Source: Planctomycetaceae bacterium (GTDB lineage: Bacteria; Planctomycetota; SZUA-567). Taken from it: 64,000 bases of DNA. The stretch covers positions 1 to 64,000 of the forward strand of contig JAJQBO010000203.1 of assembly GCA_021203245.1 (NCBI GenBank), read 5' to 3'. Position numbers and translations under genes: made by a program. Of the stretch, positions 9,223 to 17,966 are shown in pieces. Position 1 is the first letter of the stretch. Each line of letters opens with the position of its first letter. Below the pieces are notes generated by a model. It saw only the letters and a program-made list of their open reading frames with translations. It had not been told where the DNA came from and did not search any database.

Positions 9223-10173
9223 ATGTTGTGGAGTCCCGTCTACGAGACTGGTGTGCCGATTATGGACAGCCAGCACCAGGAGTTGTTTCGGCAGATCGAT
9301 GTTCTGCTCGACAATCCCGACGAGAGCACGGTCGGCGATGCCCTGGATTTTCTCGGCAAGTATGTTATCCAGCACTTTTCCACCGAGGAAGAGCTGCAGA
9401 CCCGCAGCAAATACCCCAAATATCCCCCCCACCACCACATGCACGAGGTCTTTGTCGAGAGCTACAAAAAACTCAAAAAACAATATGATGAAGGCAGCAA
9501 CAATCCGCTCCTCCTCATGAAAATCACCCGCACCGCCCTCGACTGGCTGAAAAGCCACATCAAGGTACACGACAAGGAATTCGCCAAATACTATCTCGCG
9601 AACCAGGGCGGGGCGGTGGGGGCGGCCCGCGCGCCGGCCAGTCCGGCCGGCGACAAAAAATCGGCCGGCTCGCTGAACGACCGGCTCGCGAGGATGAATG
9701 CGACAACAAAAGGGGCGGCCAAAACCGTGCCGCCCCGCGCGACGACCCCGGCCCGCGCGACGCCTGGCCGCACGCCGCCGGCCAGGACGTCTTCGTCGGC
9801 CACGCCCCGTGCACCGCGCAGCGGCAATCATCTCCGCGAAACGGCGAAGCCGACTAAAACGCCCGCGCCCGCTCGTCTCGCCGCCACCCGCCCCGCCGCG
9901 ATAAAGAAGGATGTGCAAAAGCAGCCGTATCCCACAGCCGTCGCCAACCTGGCCGGCAAGCTTGAGAAAACCGACGCTCGAACCGTCAGGAGTCGCTCTC
10001 CTCTCGGGAGCAAAGTGGATTCGCGCAGCGCTGAAAAGACGCCGTATCGTTCCGCCGCGGCGAGGCAGACAACGCCAGCCACGCCGGCGCGGCCGGCCAA
10101 GGCGCTGGCGTTAGGCGCAAAAAAAACCGCGGGCGCGGCGGGCGGGTCGATGGCGACAAAACGGACGCGGTAG
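9223..10173 (+). CDS. Bacteriohemerythrin domain with long basic Ala/Pro/Thr/Arg-rich tail
   Basis: Hemerythrin ligand pattern: MDSQHQELF, HFSTEE, HHHMHEVF, HIKVHDKEF; low-complexity tail for the last ~190 aa. Confidence 0.85.
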   Translation: MLWSPVYETGVPIMDSQHQELFRQIDVLLDNPDESTVGDALDFLGKYVIQHFSTEEELQTRSKYPKYPPHHHMHEVFVESYKKLKKQYDEGSNNPLLLMKITRTALDWLKSHIKVHDKEFAKYYLANQGGAVGAARAPASPAGDKKSAGSLNDRLARMNATTKGAAKTVPPRATTPARATPGRTPPARTSSSATPRAPRSGNHLRETAKPTKTPAPARLAATRPAAIKKDVQKQPYPTAVANLAGKLEKTDARTVRSRSPLGSKVDSRSAEKTPYRSAAARQTTPATPARPAKALALGAKKTAGAAGGSMATKRTR

Positions 10174-10283
10174 TAGGCCAGTACAGGCTCATGCTGGGCG
10201 CTTAGGTCGGTGGTGTGGCGCAGTGGATCATACTTGTGAATCACTACTGAACATTACAATTCCGTAGCAAAGAACGGCCCGCC

Positions 10284-10449
10284 TGCCCCGGCACAACTTC
10301 CCGTCCGTCTCCCGGTTCACCGTTTAGACGCCGGGGTGACGTGTGGGGAAGAGTGCGGCATTTCAGGCGCGAGGACGCGTCTCCCTCCAAGCGTCACCCC
10401 GGCGGGAGAACAGTGAACCGGGCGAGAAACGGGAGGTTGTGCCGGGGCA
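10284..10449. repeat. Family A palindromic element, copy 1 (arms in inverted order)
   Basis: TGCCCCGGCACAACTTCC...CGCCGGGGTGACG then CGTCACCCCGGCG...GTTGTGCCGGGGCA; two ~58-bp arms. Confidence 0.85.
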
Positions 10450-10515
10450 ATCGCCCCTATAGTGGCTATGAACTCACCGTAATACTCGCACGACGATCCA
10501 GTTTTGGACAAAAGT

Positions 10516-10549
10516 GATTGTGAATTATGAAGTGTGCATTGTGAATTGA
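10516..10549. repeat. Family B AT-rich heptamer element, copy 1 (short)
   Basis: gattgtgaattatgaagtgtgcattgtgaattgaa. Confidence 0.7.
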
Positions 10550-10553
10550 ACTC

Positions 10554-12269
10554 TCATTCCGCCATATACTCCTCGATCAGCTCCGACAAAATCGGCATCA
10601 CCTGTTTTTTCCGCGAAACAACCCCGCGCATCTCATACACCGAATCCTCGTATTGCGGCAGGGTGATGCAGGGGAGAAACTTCTCGTCCGCAGAAATCAC
10701 CAACAGGCTGGACAGGATGGTGATATCCGTCACCAGCAGCGCCGAGAACAGCCGGTTCGCGCCGCGCCGTTCCGCCTCGAGGTAGGCGATGAATTCGGCC
10801 TTGCGGTCAAGCACCTCGTGCGGATCCTCCACTTCAATCTGGCTGACCGTGAAGGTGATGTCCTGCTCGGCGTATTCCTTCATGTCCTGGTGAATGAGTT
10901 CCTTCGCCGTGCGGCCGCTTATCTTGCTGGCGGCGGCGATCAGGTCCTTGCCGAGGGCGGCGATGTCGTGGTTGGTGATGTTTGCGAGATATTCCGCCAT
11001 GGCGATGTCGGTTTGGGTGGTCGTGGCCGATTGCAGGATGAGCGTATCGGCCAGGATGCCGCACAGGAGAATCGACGCCATCGCTTCACTGAGAGGCACG
11101 CGCCGTTCCTGGTAGAGTTCGGCGACGATGGTGCAGGTCGCGCCCACCGGTTTGTTAATGAAGGTGATGGGGTTGCGGGTGGGCGGATTGCCGAGCCGGT
11201 GGTGGTCGATAATTTCGAGGATGCGGTAGTTTTCGATGCCTTCCACCGCCTGCGACTGCTCGTTGTGATCCACCATGATGATTTCGATATTCGGTTCGCG
11301 GAAGATGTCGGACTCGGTGATGACCCCGACCACCCTGCCCGAGTCGTCGACGACAGGCAGCGATTTTCCCGGCGCGTCCGACAGGAGGGGCGCGATTTTC
11401 CGTATCGCGTCGCGGCGGTTGACCGGCCGCAATTCCGTCGTCGACATCGCCGACACCGGCACCGAATAGATGATGAGGAGCGTCGTCGTCGACGTGTCGT
11501 AAGAGGAGGAAAGGATGGAGACGCCTTTCCGCTGCGCTTCTTCCCGAAGCGCGCGATCGACGATGTTGCCGTTGGTGACGATGAGGAGCCGCACCCCTTC
11601 TTCGACCGCGTGGCGGATGACGTCGACCCGGTCGCCGGAGATGACGATGGTGTTTGCAGGCACGTGGCTCGAGAGTATCTGCGTGAAGGTGTCGAATTCC
11701 GACGCCGCCACCACGATGGGACTTTTCCGTATCTCGGACGAATTCGCCAGCACCAGCGCCTGGGCGTGGAGGACGCCGGCGATAAGGTCGACGGAAGACT
11801 GGATGGCCGTCTTCTGGGTCGGGTTGTTCACCGCCACCAGCCGTTCGGCGACAAAGCCGTAGTGGAGGAGCGAGTGGTAGCAGCCTTCGTCGTCGACGAC
11901 GGGCAGGGCCTGCATGCCGGTGGCGCGCATCGTCGACATCGCGTCCCAGAGCGAGACGTCGGTCGTGACGGCCTGGGCGCCGTGGTTGTCGTAGTAGTCG
12001 ACGCGCGGGATCAGGTCGGGCAGGAATTCAGGCAGCGGCACGCCGAAGCGATCAAAGATGTATTCGGTCTGCGGGGTGGTGTTGCCGGCGCGGGCGGCGC
12101 GGACGTTTGTCTGGCCCATGGCCCGCTTGAGGGCGGCGTAGGCGGCTGCGGCGACGCACGAATCGGTGTCCGGATTGCGGTGGCCGATGACGTAGACGAC
12201 CGAGTCTTCCTTCGGGGCGACGAAGCGCCGTTCCGAGGCGCGGTGTTTGACCAGGGTGTTGCTGCTCAT
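10554..12269 (-). CDS. CBS/DRTGG-domain DHH-family protein, putative manganese-dependent inorganic pyrophosphatase
   Basis: VYVIGHRNPDTDSCVAAAAYA DHH start, CBS-like SLPVVDDSGRVVGVITESDIF, DHHRLGNPPT motif. Confidence 0.85.
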   Translation of the reverse strand: MSSNTLVKHRASERRFVAPKEDSVVYVIGHRNPDTDSCVAAAAYAALKRAMGQTNVRAARAGNTTPQTEYIFDRFGVPLPEFLPDLIPRVDYYDNHGAQAVTTDVSLWDAMSTMRATGMQALPVVDDEGCYHSLLHYGFVAERLVAVNNPTQKTAIQSSVDLIAGVLHAQALVLANSSEIRKSPIVVAASEFDTFTQILSSHVPANTIVISGDRVDVIRHAVEEGVRLLIVTNGNIVDRALREEAQRKGVSILSSSYDTSTTTLLIIYSVPVSAMSTTELRPVNRRDAIRKIAPLLSDAPGKSLPVVDDSGRVVGVITESDIFREPNIEIIMVDHNEQSQAVEGIENYRILEIIDHHRLGNPPTRNPITFINKPVGATCTIVAELYQERRVPLSEAMASILLCGILADTLILQSATTTQTDIAMAEYLANITNHDIAALGKDLIAAASKISGRTAKELIHQDMKEYAEQDITFTVSQIEVEDPHEVLDRKAEFIAYLEAERRGANRLFSALLVTDITILSSLLVISADEKFLPCITLPQYEDSVYEMRGVVSRKKQVMPILSELIEEYMAE

Positions 12270-13120
12270 GCCTGTTTTTCTCCACTGCCGATATCGGATT
12301 TCGCCACCCGGTCGAGCGCGACCAGGGTTTGGAGGAGCGCCGGGATGTCCCGGAGGGCGATCATGTTGGGGCCGTCACACTTGGCCGCGTCGGGGTTGTC
12401 GTGGATTTCCATAAACACCCCGTCCACGCCGGCCGCCACCGCCGCGCGGGCCAGGACGCGCGCCATGGACCGGTCGCCGCCGGAGGACGTGCCCTGGCCG
12501 CCCGGCAGTTGCACGCTGTGGGTGGCGTCGAAGACGACCGGCTTGCCGGTGGCGCGCATGATGGGGAGGGCGCGCATGTCGGAGACGAGGTTGTTATATC
12601 CGAACGATGCGCCGCGCTCCGTCAGAACGACGTCCTCGTTGCCGGTCGAGGCGACCTTGCCGACGGCGTTCGCCATGTCCCACGGGGCCATAAACTGGCC
12701 TTTCTTGATATTGACCGGTTTTCCCGTCTTTCCGGCGGCGACGAGGAAATCGGTCTGGCGGCACAGGAAGGCGGGGATTTGGAGAACGTCCAGCACTTCG
12801 GCGGCGGCGGGAATTTCCTCTTCCTTGTGGACGTCGGAGAGGACGGGGACGCCAAGGTTGCGTTTGATATCCCGGAGGATACGGAGGCCCTCCCGGAGGC
12901 CTGGACCGCGGAAATTGCCGACGCTGGAGCGGTTTGCTTTGTCGTAGGAGGCTTTGAAGACATAGGGGACGCCCGCGTCCGAGGCTATGCGGGCCAGTTG
13001 TTCCGCCATACTTCTGGCATGCTTTTCCGATTCGATGACGCAGGGCCCGCCGATAAGGACGAGCGGCCCGCCGCCGCCGATTTCGACCGCTCCAAGGCGG
13101 ATGCGGCGCGTTTGGGTCAT
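12266..13120 (-). CDS. kdsA: 3-deoxy-8-phosphooctulonate synthase (KDO-8-P synthase)
   Basis: LIGGPCVIESEKHARSMAEQL, FKASYDKANRSSVGNFRGPGL, FDATHSVQLPGGQGTSSGGDR. Confidence 0.93.
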   Translation of the reverse strand: MTQTRRIRLGAVEIGGGGPLVLIGGPCVIESEKHARSMAEQLARIASDAGVPYVFKASYDKANRSSVGNFRGPGLREGLRILRDIKRNLGVPVLSDVHKEEEIPAAAEVLDVLQIPAFLCRQTDFLVAAGKTGKPVNIKKGQFMAPWDMANAVGKVASTGNEDVVLTERGASFGYNNLVSDMRALPIMRATGKPVVFDATHSVQLPGGQGTSSGGDRSMARVLARAAVAAGVDGVFMEIHDNPDAAKCDGPNMIALRDIPALLQTLVALDRVAKSDIGSGEKQA

Positions 13121-13324
13121 ATGTAACTCCTTATGACGCCACGATCTAACAATTTTTCGACCGAGTAACTGTACAAAATAGCAATTTACGGTAACAAACC
13201 TCGGCAGTCGGGAACTACCAAGATGTAAGCGGAGTTCAGAAAAACGCCGCAACCGGACCGGTCCCAGTATACGTAAACGATGGAATTGTTGCACCACCTT
13301 ACATCAAAATCTCAGGAGAACGTC

Positions 13325-14002
13325 ATGTTCAGGAAATACGCTCCCTTTGTCGCCGCCCTCGCTCTCGCCCTCACGCTGCAGAGCGCGTTTGCCGGCGACG
13401 GCCCCCGCAAAGGCGATGGCCCGCCTCCCCCGCGTCCCGGCCGTGATATCGGTCCCCGTGAAGGCCGCCCCGGTCCGCGCGACGGGCGTTCCGGTCCGCA
13501 TAACCGCGACTTCGGCCCGCGTGGGCATTGGGGCAGGGGTCCGGCCCACGACATGGGCATGGGACCGATTGGCCACGGCATGTTCGGCCCGCGCTTTATG
13601 GACGAGCTGGAACTGACCGAAGAGCAGAAGACCCAGATGGTCGACGCCATGACCGCCACCTTCCGCGAAGGCCTGCTGGCCCGGATGGAGATGGCCGAAG
13701 CCCGCAAGGCCCTCCGTAATCTGCGCGAGATGGAAAGCACGGACGCCGACGCGATTATCTCCATGAATGAGGCGATGGGCGCGGCCAAGGGCAAGATGGA
13801 CGCCCTCCGCATTAAGGCGAAAGAACAGTTCGACACTATCCTCACCCCCGAACAGCGCGCCAAGCTGGACGAAAGGAAGGATGACTGGAAGAAGGAATGG
13901 AACGACCGCGACGACGACGAAGACGGCCCGCGTGAAGGCAGGCGCGGCCCCCGTCACGGCCGTCATGGTCCCGGTCCCCGTGGTCCCAAGGGCTGCTGGT
14001 AA
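13325..14002 (+). CDS. Spy/CpxP-like periplasmic protein with Gly/Pro/Arg-rich N-terminal region
   Basis: Signal peptide MFRKYAPFVAALALALTLQSAFA; LTxxQ-type motifs LTEEQ and LTPEQ in helical region. Confidence 0.7.
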   Translation: MFRKYAPFVAALALALTLQSAFAGDGPRKGDGPPPPRPGRDIGPREGRPGPRDGRSGPHNRDFGPRGHWGRGPAHDMGMGPIGHGMFGPRFMDELELTEEQKTQMVDAMTATFREGLLARMEMAEARKALRNLREMESTDADAIISMNEAMGAAKGKMDALRIKAKEQFDTILTPEQRAKLDERKDDWKKEWNDRDDDEDGPREGRRGPRHGRHGPGPRGPKGCW

Positions 14003-14184
14003 ACGGGATACGTCCTTCTGATTCGCGAGGACAAGCGTTGCAAGGCAGGCTTTTGCCCCTATAATGGAGGACGGGCGGCGGCGTCGCAGGTTCGCGGCGT
14101 CGCCGTGCCGCCCCTCTCCCGGCGTGGCTGGGCGGCGGCGGTTCGAGTCCATCCTATGGCGGCGCGGGAGCGTCCGGGGCAGTT

Positions 14185-14763
14185 ATGCACGAAGCCGATG
14201 CACAAGACCTTGCCGACGTGGCCGCGACCCTGGACGGGGACAAGGATGCGTTTGCGGGTATTGTCGAGCGCCACAGCGTCGCGGTGCAGAAACAGATGCG
14301 CAACTTCACCCGCGATGCGGGTTTGGCCGAGGAATTGGCCCAGGACGTGTTTGTCGAAGCATATCTGGGGCTGGCCAAATTCCGTGGCGACGCGCCGTTC
14401 CGGCACTGGCTGGCCCGTATCGCCACTCTGACCGGCTACGGCTTTTGGGAAAAGCGCGACAGGGAAAAGAACAAGGTTCCCCTGCACGAAAACATGGATT
14501 TCGCCCGGGAGGAAGACGCCGCACCCGGCAATCCGGACGAGGCGGCCAAGTTGCTCTTCGACCTTTTGGCCACCCTTCCGGCCGACGACAGAATGGCGAT
14601 GACGTTGATGTACCTGGAAAACCTCGGGCAGGAAGAAATTGCCCAACGCATGGGGTGGACCAGGGTTATGGTTGCGGTACGATTGTACCGGGCCAAACAG
14701 AAGCTGCGCAAGCTGGGCGACAAGGAGCCCTGGAAAGGACGGTTGGAATGGATGCTTTCGTAG
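14185..14763 (+). CDS. ECF-type RNA polymerase sigma factor
   Basis: Sigma-2 (AEELAQDVFVEAYLGLAKFRGDAPFRHWLARIATLTGY) and sigma-4 (LPADDRMAMTLMYLENLGQEEIAQRMGWTRVMVAVRLYRAKQKLR). Confidence 0.88.
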   Translation: MHEADAQDLADVAATLDGDKDAFAGIVERHSVAVQKQMRNFTRDAGLAEELAQDVFVEAYLGLAKFRGDAPFRHWLARIATLTGYGFWEKRDREKNKVPLHENMDFAREEDAAPGNPDEAAKLLFDLLATLPADDRMAMTLMYLENLGQEEIAQRMGWTRVMVAVRLYRAKQKLRKLGDKEPWKGRLEWMLS

Positions 14764-15029
14764 AAAAACTGGATCGCCTCACCTCGATGGCCAGGCATCA
14801 GTCCGTTCCCCGGCCCCTGGACGGCGAGAGTGTCATGGCGCGTATTCGCGGGCTGGAGATGGAGGACGACGGGGTGCTGTCGTTGCCGCTCCGTTTTTAC
14901 GCCGGCGGCGTTGCTGCGGCTGCGGCGCTGGCGCTGGCCGTCACCCTCTTCGCCGCCACCGCATGGACTGAAATGTCCAGTCCCATCATCGCCATGGATA
15001 CCCTGGTCGACGTGATGGACATGTTATGA
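14748..15029 (+). CDS. Small single-TM protein, candidate anti-sigma factor
   Basis: 93 aa, overlaps the ECF sigma stop; one TM helix (FYAGGVAAAAALALAVTLFAATAW); no zinc-binding HxxxCxxC seen. Confidence 0.6.
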   Translation: MDAFVEKLDRLTSMARHQSVPRPLDGESVMARIRGLEMEDDGVLSLPLRFYAGGVAAAAALALAVTLFAATAWTEMSSPIIAMDTLVDVMDML

Positions 15030-15529
15030 CCGATCATACCCTGAAACAGGTTTCTGACTCCCAGAGGATCATCGTCAGCCACCACGCCAAGCGCGAGAAA
15101 AAGCGCTACGCCAAGGCCATTCTCCTCCTGCTGCTGGCGGTGCTGGCGGGGGTGGTCATCGGCGTTGGCGGAACCCTTGTCTATATAAAAAACAAGTTCC
15201 ACCGCCGTCCGCCGTCGCCCGACGCGGTGGCGGAAATGCTGACCAGGCATATGCACGAGGCCGTGACGCTCCAGGGCGACGAGGATTCGCGTATCCGGGA
15301 CATTATTGACGATCACATGAGTGAAGTCGACGCCATGCGCCGGTCCACCTTTCGCGACTTTCGTACGGTTATGGACCGGATGAACCAGCAAATTGCCGAA
15401 GTCCTTGGCCCTGAACGCTATGCGCTGTGGGTAAAGGAGCGCGAACGCCGATTTGGTAAACGCAAACCGCCGCCGCCCCCGCATGAACGGCGCGACCGAC
15501 GCCACAACGGCCCGCCGCTGCCGCGCTGA
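15026..15529 (+). CDS. Membrane-anchored Spy/CnrX-like periplasmic sensor candidate
   Basis: N-terminal TM helix AILLLLLAVLAGVVIGVGGTLVYI then helical domain with FRDFRTVMDRMNQQIAEVLGPERYALW; overlaps preceding ORF. Confidence 0.6.
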   Translation: MTDHTLKQVSDSQRIIVSHHAKREKKRYAKAILLLLLAVLAGVVIGVGGTLVYIKNKFHRRPPSPDAVAEMLTRHMHEAVTLQGDEDSRIRDIIDDHMSEVDAMRRSTFRDFRTVMDRMNQQIAEVLGPERYALWVKERERRFGKRKPPPPPHERRDRRHNGPPLPR

Positions 15530-15640
15530 AAAAGCGGCTGCCGCGAAGTTTTTCTTCCCCGACGCGACAGTATGTGTAGAATCTCTCTCGTCCCCACCCA
15601 TTTATCGGGTAGGGCTTTTACTTCGTCCCCAGGGGAATCG

Positions 15641-17857
15641 ATGACCGACCTGCTGCCCAGTCTGAGCGCCGTCAGCCAGATCATCGTGGTAATTCTGGCC
15701 TTTTCCGTCCTGATCTTTGTCCATGAACTCGGCCACTATCTCGCCGCACGCATCACCGGCGTGCGGGTCGAGCGCTTCTTCGTCGGTTTCGACATCTTTG
15801 GCCTTGCCTTGAAAAAAGAATACAAGGGCACGGTTTACGGTATCGGTATCCTCCCCCTGGGTGGGTATTGCGCTCTCGCCGGGCAAAATGACGACCCGCG
15901 CAAACAACGCCAGACCAACGCGGCGGAGGAACTTCAGAACAAGCCGCTGTGGGCGTGCGGGCTGATGTTCGGCGGCGGCGTTATCATGAACTTCATTTTC
16001 GGCTTTCTTGTCCTTATCGCCGCCTATATGTACGGGATTCCCTTTATTCCCGCCGTCCTCGGGTTCCTCGACCCCAACGGCCCGGCCGCGGTCCACGGCT
16101 TCCGGACCGGCGACCGCATCCTCCGCGTCGACGGCCGCGAAGTCGCATCTTTCGAGGAGGCGGCCGAAGCCATCGCCCTCGCCGGCGCGGGCGGTGAAAT
16201 GGATGTGGATGTCGAGCGCCGCGATGCGGCCGGCATTGCCGAAAACCTGACCATCCACGTCAAGGGCCGCGGCTCCAACATGCGCGGCAACCTGAACACC
16301 ATCGGTGCCGACCCCGAGCGGTCGCGCATCGTCGGCGGCGTGGTCGACGACCCGGTTTTCGCCGACATGCTGGCCGGCCGTCTGGGCGTCGGCGACGAAA
16401 TCGTCCGCGTCGACGGGGTCGATATCCCGCCGAACCGGGGCGAGCGCATCCAGTCGATGCTTGCCAACCGTCCCGGCGAAGCGGTTCGCCTCGGCGTCCG
16501 TTATCCCGACGGCAGTGAGCGCGAGGTGGTCGTCCCCCTCGAGACTTACGGCGATTGGGACATGGGCCTGCGCATCGCCGTGGCTATCGGCACCGTCACG
16601 CCCGGCGGTCCCGCCGACCAGGCCGGCCTGCGATCGGGCGACCTTATCGTCGCCTACCAGTTGCCGGGCCAATCGGAGCCGGGACGCTTCGCCAATACCA
16701 AACAATTCGTCGACATGGTCGCCGAGGCGGCCATGAAGCCGGTCCACATCGATATCAACCGTGGCGGCGATCTCCTCACCGTCAAGGCCCAGCCGGCGCT
16801 CCAGGCCGCCAACGGCGACTACGATCCCGAGGCCGACACCCTCTTGGGCGTCCTGGGCAGTATGGAAGGGGACAACGGCTTCCTGGTCGAACAGGTGCTG
16901 GCCGGGTCGCCCCTTGCCGGTCTTGCCCAGCCGGGCGACTACCTTGCCGGCCTGAACGGCAAGCCGCTCCCGAAGGGGAAATCGCTCCGCGAAGCGGTGG
17001 AAGAAGCCGCGTCCGACAGCGTGCGCCTCTTTGTCGCACGAGGCGGTCCGCAGGAAGGCGAGGACGCGGTCATGCCGCCCCGGCGCGACGTGCCGGAGGC
17101 CAACCTGTCGCTCCGTCTCGCGCCCCGCATCAACCCGGACTACCGCCGCCCGATGATCGGCGTCGATCTATTGCCCGGTCCCATCGTCGCGGTCGAGTCG
17201 GGCAGCTTTGCCGACGCGCAACTCGGCGGCATCCGGCGGCTGGCCGGGTCGCGGCTGGCGTTATGGCAGTATTCGCCCGATCTGTCGACGACGACGCTTC
17301 GTTTCGTCTTTCCCGACAATTCGCCCTATGGCGGCGGCCTGAAATCGTTTGTGGTCGAGACCCCGGCCGAAATACGGGAAAACCCGGTCGCGGCGGGCCT
17401 GATGAGCCGGTTGCCGGTCGTCCTCAAGACCGCCGAAGAGGTCCATCCCATGCCGTTCTTCCCCGCTGTCGCGGCGGCTGGCAAAAAATGGGTCGACCTC
17501 TCGCTCATGGTCTACCGGGTGTTGCACAAGCTGGTGGTCCGCACCCTGCCGCTGGACGCGGTGGGCGGGCCGGTGCAGTTGTTCCGCATCATTAAAATCG
17601 CCGACGATCGCGGCTTCGCGTATTTCCTCTATATCGTCGCGCTGATCAGCGTCAACCTGGGTGTATGCAACCTGCTTCCGTTCCCGGTGCTGGACGGCGG
17701 CCACCTGGTGTTCCTCCTGATTGAATGGGCCATGAGGCGTCCGCCGCCACCGGTGGTGCGGGAGACTGCCCAATGGATAGGGCTTGTGTGCCTGCTTGCC
17801 CTGATGCTGACGGTGACCGGCTACGATCTGTTGCACCTCGTCAAAGGCACGGGATAG
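15641..17857 (+). CDS. rseP: RseP-family site-2 intramembrane metalloprotease with about four PDZ-like domains
   Basis: HELGH zinc motif, C-terminal NLLPFPVLDGGH motif, four PDZ-like segments between. Confidence 0.9.
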   Translation: MTDLLPSLSAVSQIIVVILAFSVLIFVHELGHYLAARITGVRVERFFVGFDIFGLALKKEYKGTVYGIGILPLGGYCALAGQNDDPRKQRQTNAAEELQNKPLWACGLMFGGGVIMNFIFGFLVLIAAYMYGIPFIPAVLGFLDPNGPAAVHGFRTGDRILRVDGREVASFEEAAEAIALAGAGGEMDVDVERRDAAGIAENLTIHVKGRGSNMRGNLNTIGADPERSRIVGGVVDDPVFADMLAGRLGVGDEIVRVDGVDIPPNRGERIQSMLANRPGEAVRLGVRYPDGSEREVVVPLETYGDWDMGLRIAVAIGTVTPGGPADQAGLRSGDLIVAYQLPGQSEPGRFANTKQFVDMVAEAAMKPVHIDINRGGDLLTVKAQPALQAANGDYDPEADTLLGVLGSMEGDNGFLVEQVLAGSPLAGLAQPGDYLAGLNGKPLPKGKSLREAVEEAASDSVRLFVARGGPQEGEDAVMPPRRDVPEANLSLRLAPRINPDYRRPMIGVDLLPGPIVAVESGSFADAQLGGIRRLAGSRLALWQYSPDLSTTTLRFVFPDNSPYGGGLKSFVVETPAEIRENPVAAGLMSRLPVVLKTAEEVHPMPFFPAVAAAGKKWVDLSLMVYRVLHKLVVRTLPLDAVGGPVQLFRIIKIADDRGFAYFLYIVALISVNLGVCNLLPFPVLDGGHLVFLLIEWAMRRPPPPVVRETAQWIGLVCLLALMLTVTGYDLLHLVKGTG

Positions 17858-17911
17858 GATATGGTGGTTGCATTCCCTGATAGCGCGGTTATACTTCGGG
17901 AAGTGATTGGC

Positions 17912-17942
17912 GAAAAAACGTGACGCTGGCGTCACGTTTTTT
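17912..17942. terminator. Intrinsic terminator (bidirectional form)
   Basis: GAAAAAACGTGACG-ctgg-CGTCACGTTTTTTC. Confidence 0.85.
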
Positions 17943-17966
17943 CAATGCGCGAGACTCGGAGCGTCC

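Noticed and set aside
10653-12947. 764-aa plus-strand ORF opposite the CBS-DHH and kdsA genes
   Set aside because: Spans two recognised minus-strand genes; shadow ORF.
14130-14165. GGTTCGAGTCC string resembling a tRNA T-loop
   Set aside because: No acceptor, D or anticodon arms found around it; lies just upstream of the ECF sigma gene.
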